Source of the DNA: Volvox africanus
Lineage: Eukaryota > Chlorophyta > Chlorophyceae > Chlamydomonadales > Volvocaceae
NCBI GenBank assembly: GCA_030268105.1
Contig: BSDZ01000010.1
Coordinates: forward strand, 3,324,001 to 3,388,000
Length of the DNA stretch: 64,000 bases
Reading direction: 5' to 3'
Position 1 is the first letter of the stretch, and each line of letters starts with the position of its first letter. A program made the translations under genes and the position numbers. The notes under the pieces are model-generated. The model searched no databases. It saw only the letters and a program-made list of their open reading frames with translations, and had not been told where the DNA came from. Positions 57,508-64,000 of this stretch are shown in pieces.

Positions 57508-57930
57508 TGTTGTATATGGTACCCACGAAGGGTGGTATCAAAAGATACCGGTTGTTGTGCCAGAGCCCGATTAAGTAGAGCCGCCGACTAGGTCGTACTT
57601 GAGAGACCATAAGGCCTCGAACCGGGCGTGACCTTCAGAAGTCACCACTACAACCGGAGATTCAGTGAACCAGGAACCAGATGTTCCACCATTTACCATT
57701 CAGGCGGTAAATGGCCCATTCCATACAGGTTATGGAGTAACCGACAGGTTCGGATGTTTCAGGAAGTCGGTTAGTATTGGTCGTCGACAGCCGAGACCAA
57801 ATCCACAAATCGAATGCCAGATGGAAACATGAAACAGTTAATATGATAATTAAATATATTATATTATAAAATAATAAACAGATAATTATTATATCTTAAT
57901 GAATTACCGAAATGCATTAAGGATACAACA
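57508..57930 (-). repeat. Family B 5' LTR (423 bp)
   Basis: By eye identical to 50760-51182 along its whole length; the CCGTC duplication follows at 57931. Confidence 0.92.
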
Positions 57931-57935
57931 CCGTC

Positions 57936-58228
57936 CCTATCGTGGTACGGAACCCGTCCCTGAGCCTTCTAACGCCCCCGCAGCGATCGAACCAGTTCCC
58001 GAGACCTGGATCGCTGGTAAACAGAAGTTTTACGATGTGGAGCGGGTGTTAGATTATCTCGCGCGTCGTGTGGGCCGACACCGACGTAAGCGGACAGTAC
58101 ACGAGTACTTGGTCAAGTGGACAGGGTATACCAGCGAGCACAACTCATGGGAACCGGCACGCAACTTCTCGCAGGACATGAAGCCCCTGCTCGAAGAAGC
58201 CCGCAAACGTGCCACGCAAGCCCAATGA
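57936..58228 (+). pseudogene. Family A integrase C-terminus and chromodomain (right side of B insertion)
   Basis: Continues 50759 after the duplicated CCGTC: PYRGTEPVPEP, then a complete chromodomain (VERVLDYLARR, YLVKWTGY, NSWEPARNF) to the TGA at 58226-58228. A polypurine tract lies at 58273-58287. Confidence 0.8.
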
Positions 58229-58287
58229 TCCTTGCAGTCGATGCTGTATGAAGCAGCGAGGACGCTGCATACGGGAGGGGGGATAAT

Positions 58288-59119
58288 TGTTGTGCTACGG
58301 TTCGTTGTCCGCCGTTGCGTAGGTCGATGCGACCCTACAAGGTGAAGTGTTATCTTGATGAACGCACGAATGATTATTACATATGAATGAACCTGCATGA
58401 TATAGATGTATTCGCATACATTTATATATGCATTTGGCATGTTATCATTATCCATCACGACATCGCATCATGGCAAATCTGCCTAGCATGCATGAAATGC
58501 CGAATCATTGAAGTGCGCATTATGCTTGTGCTACGAAACGATAAGTAATATTATTTGATATAATATTACTTAATTACAGCACACGTTGAGAGCACCGCAC
58601 TCGTCGCGATGCATGCCTTGCAACCGAATATCGTTATTCGGACCCTTGCATCATGTGAATGCCGGAAAGGCTTATACGTTGTTATACATGGACATCGCCT
58701 ATACGCAGTAGGGTTGTCACACTTAGGATCGGCCTCCTAGTGTGAATCGTACGGCATCATGATGCTATGAGTATAACAGATGCGAGGACGGCTAAGCAAG
58801 ACAAGACATTCGACACCGGAGAACACTTGTGTGTTCTATATTACTATTGCTATACGCTACTCTACTTAGCCCGAGCTAAGCCTAAACTTCGCTATCACCG
58901 CCGCGTGATGATTGCTTGCTTCCGGCGCTGACGGCGATTACGTCCATTGCACCGCTTCGATCTGTAAGACTGTAAGTTATATCTCTTCTTGTTTGAAGTC
59001 TTCCGCTGTCTCTGTTTGCTCGCGCTCGCCTTGCTGTACTTGCAAGTGCTCGCGCATTGGTGTCGCAAGCCTTCAGACGCGCAGATACTTATGAGCAAAC
59101 ACGAAGGAGAGGTACAACA
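58288..59119 (+). repeat. Family A LTR, second subtype (832 bp), 3' LTR of the plus-strand host
   Basis: Runs TGTTGTGCTACGG to GTACAACA after a polypurine tract, with CCGAATA/TATTCGG hairpin arms and 12-bp AT hairpin arms. It is the 3' LTR of the element that contains families D and B. Confidence 0.9.
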
Positions 59120-59312
59120 GTTACCCTCTCTTTCCCTGATTACTCGCTGCCGTTCCGTGTAGAAGTAATATCAGATGCTTCCCTGCATGGAAGCGGTGCT
59201 GTATTGTTGCAGGAAGGACGGCCGATCACCTTCACGAGTAAGCAATTCTCGGGTGCGGAGACCTGATACACGACCTCGCGCAGCAACTCAAGGTGGCGTA
59301 TGACGTGGATCC
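59120..59312 (+). pseudogene. RNase H scrap of an A/C-like element
   Basis: [21 protein letters not shown], then [25 protein letters not shown] and a stop, followed after a deletion by a stretch resembling the pre-integrase linker (LAQQLKVAYDVDP). It differs more from family A than the A copies do from each other. The family C LTR begins after GATCC at 59312. Confidence 0.65.
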
Positions 59313-60123
59313 TGTTGTGTCCTTCTTCGATCATGCACTGAATCTGCACGTCTGGATGTTAGCTACACGTGCACCATGCTTATGAACAGCAAGGTGATTC
59401 AATGCCAGCAAAGTGACAGCAGAAGACTCAACAACAAGGAAAGATTCAACTTACAATTGTCTTTGATTACAGAATGGTAGTCTGCCGTCAGACCTCGTGG
59501 GCAATGTTCATCATCCGGCTGAAGATGGTATGCTTAAATAGCTCAGGCCGAATATAAATGAGTAAAACGTGTATAATAGAATCAAATTGAGTTAAGTACG
59601 CGAGTACTTGATCCAAAGTAGCATCGAGCCGACTTCAGTCTCTAGGTGGCCGTCCTCGCACCTATCACGTCACGATACTGATGTGCAGTACAGGTCTCAC
59701 TGGATTCTGATCTCAAGTGTGAGTACCTTCGTAGCACCGTTCTGAATATCGCATAATCCGTGATATTAATGGATGCAACGCATGCAATATGTGAAGGTCC
59801 GAATATCAATATTTGGTTGCCAACCCAACCATCGTGATCGTCGCATTCTTGCATACGCGTATGGTTTATGACACAGATGAGGTAATAATATTTAAAGTAT
59901 TATTACGTGGGATATTATGCCAACGGATAGATCGCGCATTAATTATCAGCCTCGAGTCAAACATGTTGACCAACAGCGTGATGTCGTAGATGATAATGCA
60001 ACGTGCCTGATTAGCTAGATATACTCGAATATATCATGCTAATATAATTATATCATGCTTCATAATGCTTGAATGTATTGCGGCCTACTTTGGTGCAAGT
60101 GGTGATCGAACCGGCATACAACA
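59313..60123 (-). repeat. Family C 3' LTR (811 bp)
   Basis: Plus-strand ends TGTTGTGTCC and GCATACAACA, followed by a pyrimidine-rich complement of a polypurine tract (60124-60139). An AT hairpin (GTAATAATA/TATTATTAC, 59882-59906) lies where family A LTRs have their AT hairpin. CCGAATA/TATTTGG (59797-59814) matches the second LTR hairpin with a G-U pair. Confidence 0.75.
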
Positions 60124-60139
60124 ACTATCCCCCCTCCCA

Positions 60140-60620
60140 TATGCAGCGTCCTCGCTGCATCGGACAGCATCGACTACAAATATCATTGGATCTGTGTGGC
60201 ACGTAGACGAGCTTTCCTCCAATAGGGGCTTCATATCCGGCGAAAAGGTACGTGCCGGCTCCCATGAGGTATGCTCGCTTGAATACCCAGTCCACTTGAC
60301 TTGATACTCGTGCATTGTCCACTTACGCCGGTGTCAGCCACACGGCAAGTAAGATAATCTAACACCCGCTCCACGTTGTAAACCTTCCGTTTACCAGCGA
60401 TCCAGGTCTGCAGGACTGGTAAACCGCTGCAGGGGTGTTAGCAAGCTCAGGGGCAGGTTCCGTACCACAGTAAGGCATACGAGGGATACATGGAACGTGG
60501 GGTGAAGCATACCCCTAGCAGGCAAATCAGTCGCCTGGCACTGCATTTCATCCATAGTAGTGGGCTCAACCTGTACATGGGTCGTGCAACAGGTTATGCT
60601 TCAGGTACTGTTGTGTCGGC
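60140..60620 (-). pseudogene. Family C chromodomain and RT scraps
   Basis: 60085-60315 encodes HEYQVKWTGYSSEH and SWEPARTFSPDMKP, the chromodomain C-terminal two thirds. Further right are VERVLDY-region and VSLV-like remnants with many frameshifts. At about 60500-60610 the sequence matches the start of RT ([11 protein letters not shown] region). Integrase core and RT catalytic parts are absent. Confidence 0.6.
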
Positions 60621-61375
60621 CTACAAAGGCCCGATCGAAAGATGACCGTCGGCGGTCCAATCTTTGACACGACCCGTAGATACCTCAGGATACTACAGGG
60701 ACATTATGAAAGATGTTCGCATGTTATTGCAGCAAGGCTTCGATCTCAGGATTCACAGAAGTCTGCGCGGTGGTGGCATTGCAAATGCAACCGAGGCCTC
60801 ACAAGCAGTCCATGGGCACCCTGTCGTGGCATACGAACAGCTCCCTCACGCATGACTGGCTTGGGTTCAGTTTGCGCACCCATTGCGGTCGCAGCAAAGT
60901 TAACCATGGGCACCGCCTCAGCTCTGCCCCCCTCTCGTGTGACATCTGGTACCCTTCAACAGAGTCCCCTTTGCATAAGGGTGGCAGACTGCAATGTCAA
61001 AGCGCGCATGGTACTACAGTAATGTCAAAGACCCCAATACGTACGGCGCAGTGTCAGCAACATTTTCAGCACGTACGGAACGGATCACAACACGCAGAGG
61101 ACCTAGCAACAGGTTAAGGGTAATCCTGCCCAGCAACGGGACATTTACTCCCATACATGAGAGTAACCTGTACCCAATCCGACGACTGTGGGGGCATCCC
61201 ACTGCATTCACCTCAGCCAATTAGGCGAAGTCATCAATGGCACTGCAAGTGCCTTCAGTGTACGGTCAGCAAGACCGACCTGAATAGCTGGGAGACAATT
61301 CAACGACTGTGGGGGCATCCCACGGCATTCACCTCTGCATAATAGGTGAAGTCGTCTATGGCACGGCAAGTGCCT
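60621..61375 (-). pseudogene. Family C protease-RT linker and protease, decayed
   Basis: Sequence similarity to the family A linker ([14 protein letters not shown]) and protease C-terminus (LADGG, VNAVGCPH) is recognisable in several frames, but no frame is open across it. The stretch contains a ~113-bp tandem duplication (61180-61405). Confidence 0.55.
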
Positions 61376-61405
61376 TCAGTGTACGGCCAGCAAGACCGAC
61401 CTGAA
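61180..61405. repeat. Tandem duplication of ~113 bp in family C protease
   Basis: GACGACTGTGGGGGCATCCC…CCTGAATAGC recurs with ~113-bp spacing (first copy from about 61182, second from about 61295). The two copies have diverged (TTAGGCGAAGTCATC against ATAGGTGAAGTCGTC). Confidence 0.7.
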
Positions 61406-61927
61406 TAGCAAGGACAACAGCGGAACTCCCAAGGTGGGCTGTAAACTAGCAAAAGCCCTCAGCAGGAGGTTCATACCAAACATCAGCAGAAAAGGGCAGT
61501 CCGGGCAACGGAACTGGCATTCCCTCCATATCCACACCATCAAACGCCACGGTGCCCGGTGCAAACTGGGAGACACGCTACATACCCTTTAGCAGAGCCT
61601 CAACCTTGCGCTGGCTATAGGCAGGGAGCAAAACACATGCAGCGGTGTCTGGATATTGACGTGTACTCCTGTACAAAGTAAGCTGTACAAACAGCTCACA
61701 TAGAGATGAGGGGATGAACATAACGGTACTTTTCAAAAACCAGAAGACAACAATGCCTTCATAGCTGGTCATACAAACGACCACCAACTACACGTTTGTT
61801 CAGCATTCCGAGTGGAATCAACTCCACATCAATCCGGGCAATCCCCTACCTTGGTCACATGGCCAAAGGCGGCAACAATGGGCAATCCTTCGTGAGGTGG
61901 TCCGCCGTACACCTCCAGCACACATTG
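61376..61927 (-). pseudogene. Family C MTase-like domain and end of gag, decayed
   Basis: Two frames (61376-61576 and 61578-61787) preserve the domain with FIPSSLCELF and [10 protein letters not shown], so C shares the degenerate motif of A and B. Right of 61800 the sequence matches the gag zinc-knuckle region in antisense, up to the AT-rich insert. Confidence 0.6.
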
Positions 61928-62328
61928 ATACGCTACTTTTTCATTGTAAATACGAGGAGCGTAAACCCAATCGTACATCAAAGCATCCTCAATCTCATTT
62001 TTGTCAAACAATGAAACCAGATCTTTGGAAACCAACATCCTTACATAGAGCTGCTTACGATGAAATTCTTCTGCAGATTTTTAAAAATACTTTATTAAGC
62101 CAGAGCCTATCCCGGGTTTTTATACCGATTTATTCTTATAAAATTAATAGCCGGTTTTGAGTTGTTAGATAATGGAGATATATTTCTTAACGGTATAAAG
62201 GTAAATGATTTACCTGAAATTTTTATTCTTCCGGTAGTTTTATTAAGGGCCGTGCAAACTTGCACACATCACTAAATCAGATAATGTTTTTGCTAAGTTG
62301 ATCGATAAATTTGGCCAGCCAGTTTTTT
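61928..62328. other. AT-rich ~400-bp insert of unknown origin in family C gag
   Basis: It interrupts gag between the zinc-knuckle coding stretch and the basic tail. Its composition is clearly more AT-rich than all coding parts around it and it matches no family in the window. Plus-strand frames contain FELLDNGDIFLNGIKVND, which looks like the S4 RNA-binding motif (short LV-HGHI-VNG pattern), and KSDNVFAKLIDKFGQP. An organellar rps4-like fragment is possible but uncertain. No terminal repeats or clear target duplication are visible. Confidence 0.45.
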
Positions 62329-63344
62329 TGGCCGTCTTCCGATGCTCCAGCTCGGAGCGCTTGCAATCCCACTTCGGCAAGAAGGGGTCCTCCGTGCGCA
62401 TCCGCTTTGCACGGGGAGTTTTGCACTGCAGCCGCCGACGGCACACCTCCCCGCTTTTTGCTCTTGTCTGGATCAGAGCTTGGGCCTGTGCCCGCTGATC
62501 CACGGGCCCCGGTGCCTGAACCACCACGAGCACCGTGGCGCCGCTCTGTGCGCATGACCGTCGCAGCTGTCATAGGGCGCGCAGCACCAAGGTCATGATC
62601 GTTGGTTACAGCTTCATCAGTCGGATCCTGTGCTTGCACAGCATTTGCACGTGGGGCAGGTTTAGGATCATCCTGACCAGCGAGGAAACGTACCTCAGTT
62701 CCCCGAGCAAATTTTACCAAGGCATCGTACGTCCGGAATGGTTCTTCAGATAAATCAGCAGCACACCATTTTGACAGAGTCTTCGTCAGGCCGCAATGAA
62801 ACCAAAAGATGCGATCATCCTCGGAGAAGTTCGCAATGGGTGTCACTAGTGCTTCGAAGCGTGACTGGTACGCAGGTACATTTTCATGTGCACGCATGTA
62901 ATATGTGCCTTGCGCCAATGCCTTACGGGCCTCAACATTACGTGCATGTACCTCCGTAGCAAATTGTGCAAGCAATGCAGCAATCAATTCATCAAACGTG
63001 AAGTCACTCCGTGCAGTGGTCCACTCGTCATACCAGTCTTTCGCCGCGCCCGAGAGGGTGTTGCCGACAAAGAGACATTTAATACCATCATTTCCACCAC
63101 CATGGACCGCCTGCAGGTACTTGTTAGTATCGCGCACATATGCACGAGTTGCATCAGCAATACTACGTCCGGGGGTCCTAGGCTTCTCATCATACGCAAT
63201 ATGAAGCTTAGGCACAGGGATCGTGAGTTTCATCACCTCAGGAATACTGGCGTGGTCCTGTATTTGAGGCGACAGCAGACCCCGTTGATCCACAGCTCCA
63301 TCCATAGTCGTAGTGGCGACAGTACTCTTCAGGATTGCGAGCAA
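62329..63344 (-). pseudogene. Family C gag
   Basis: An open frame of 355 codons (ending at 62277 inside the insert) starts MLAILKSTVATTTMD. It has the full capsid-like region (IPVPKLHIAYDE, KYLQAVHGGGNDGIKCLFVGN, VPAYQSRFEALVTPIANF, KWCAADLSEE), ~65-75% identical to family A by eye, and a Gly/Arg-rich tail. The zinc knuckle is separated by the AT-rich insert. It is the best-preserved part of C and still open, so the capsid may have decayed last or by chance escaped stops. Confidence 0.7.
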
Positions 63345-63692
63345 GTATAGCGAATACGTGCTCAGCTGGTCCCAATCTTAGTAATCCATGTGATCAAAGT
63401 CTCCACTGGTCAGAATGTAGATTATAACCAGGAAATATCGCAAGCAGTGCCGGACAACTAGATTCACCTGCAACTCAGAGCGCAAGCTCCCACAACAAAT
63501 GCAGGCAACTCTAAAAGGACAGCAGCAATCACAAACCAGAAGCAACGGCGTCCAAAATGGCACGTCCAAGTTCTTTGGCAAAAATGTCTAGAGAGCTACG
63601 TCGACCATCGTTGACAATCACCAAAGCAAGAATTTTCTTCCGATTTAGCACCTTGAGACAGTCAGGCAATGAACCTGTCTCGATACCAAATT
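63345..63692 (-). other. Family C leader and primer-binding site
   Basis: Contains the decayed leader ORF (about 63535-63625, FAKELGRAILDAVASGL plus TGA; its ATG reads TTG) and, at 63678-63689, the complement of TGGTATCGAGAC next to the 5' LTR. Confidence 0.6.
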
Positions 63693-64000
63693 TGTTGTAT
63701 CCTTCCTTCTTCGATCATGCACTGAATCTGCACGTCTGGATGTTAGCTAAGTGCGTACCGTGCTTACGAAGCAAGGTGATTCAATGCGAGCAAAGTGACA
63801 GCGGAAGACTTATTGATAAGGAAAGATTCAACTTACAATGATCTTCAGTTGCAAATTAGAAGTCTGCCGTCAGACCCCGTGGGCAATGTTCATCATCCGG
63901 CTGAAGATGGTATGCTTAAATAGCTCAGGCCGAATATAAATGAGTAAAACGTGTATGATAGAATCAAATTGAGTTAAGTACGCGAGTACTTGATCCAAAG
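63693..64000 (-). repeat. Family C 5' LTR, cut by the window end
   Basis: Begins TGTTGTATCC on the plus strand. The first ~308 bp match 59313 onward with scattered differences, and the 63859-64000 stretch is nearly the same as 59479-59620. Confidence 0.75.

Larger units (their letters stand above)
50755..57935 (-). mobile_element. Family B chromodomain Ty3/gypsy element, apparently intact (7,171 bp)
   Basis: Two 423-bp LTRs (50760-51182 and 57508-57930) look identical by eye and are flanked by CCGTC duplications (50755-50759 and 57931-57935). gag and pol have no frameshift or internal stop except the amber between them. Polypurine tract and primer-binding site are present. It sits within the VSLVRPYRGTEP coding stretch of a family A pol. 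Identical LTRs imply a very recent insertion, so this family is probably active. Confidence 0.92.
59313..64000 (-). mobile_element. Family C element, old and decayed, runs off the window
   Basis: 3' LTR 59313-60123 and the start of a 5' LTR at 63693-64000 enclose a minus-strand interior with chromodomain scrap, RT scrap, linker, protease, MTase-like domain, gag and leader. Most of RT, RNase H and integrase are deleted. The two LTR copies differ visibly (for example ACACGTGCACCATG against AAGTGCGTACCGTG), so the insertion is old. The coding blocks are family A-like. Confidence 0.8.

Noticed and set aside
60000..60060. Possible tRNA or small RNA in the AT-rich part of the family C LTR
   Set aside because: No cloverleaf arms or A/B boxes found. 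The sequence belongs to the LTR.

Overview
The window is eukaryotic, repeat-only DNA. I see no host gene, tRNA, rRNA or CRISPR array. Essentially every base belongs to a retrotransposon: one non-LTR (LINE) element and several generations of Ty3/gypsy-type chromodomain LTR elements inserted into, and recombined with, each other. Chromodomain-integrase Ty3 elements plus an L1-like LINE fit a large plant or green-algal genome, probably a heterochromatic block, but I cannot name the organism. The code looks standard: two intact ORFs of 1,549 and 1,340 codons contain no internal TAG or TAA.

Layout. 1-6309: LINE with ORF1 and ORF2 overlapping at TAATG, inserted in an LTR of family A. 6310-19205 (+ strand): family A copies. 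These are a gag fragment, a gag-deleted element (LTRs 7944-8767 and 13614-14429), then two tandem units of LTR plus RNaseH/integrase. 19206-43606 (- strand): an inverted family A block. It has a degraded RT-RNaseH-integrase end, a nested LTR with target duplication GGTGG, and then an array of four ~3.74-kb units (LTR, leader, gag, MTase-like domain, protease). Unit 2 is split by a near-complete family A element (26357-33293, target duplication CATCT). 43607-50759 (+): an A protease scrap, family D (43715 to ~49504, no 3' LTR) and an A RT/integrase chimera. 50760-57930 (-): family B, apparently intact, with LTRs that look identical and target duplication CCGTC. 57936-59119: rest of the A host and its LTR. 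59120-64000 (-): family C, old and decayed, with an unexplained AT-rich insert; its 5' LTR runs off the window.

How the elements work. Families A, B and C share the order LTR, primer-binding site TGGTATCGAGAC, leader with a short conserved ORF, gag (capsid and CCHC), amber codon, MTase-like domain, protease, RT, RNaseH, integrase, GPY/F, chromodomain, polypurine tract, LTR. Three points stand out. Gag and pol are in one frame separated by a single UAG in three families. The domain between Gag and protease resembles phage/DIRS-type N6-adenine methyltransferases, with NPPY kept in D and degenerated in A, B and C. The arrays carry shared frameshifts, so they grew by DNA recombination between LTRs, not by transposition. 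B is the only element here that looks able to move by itself.
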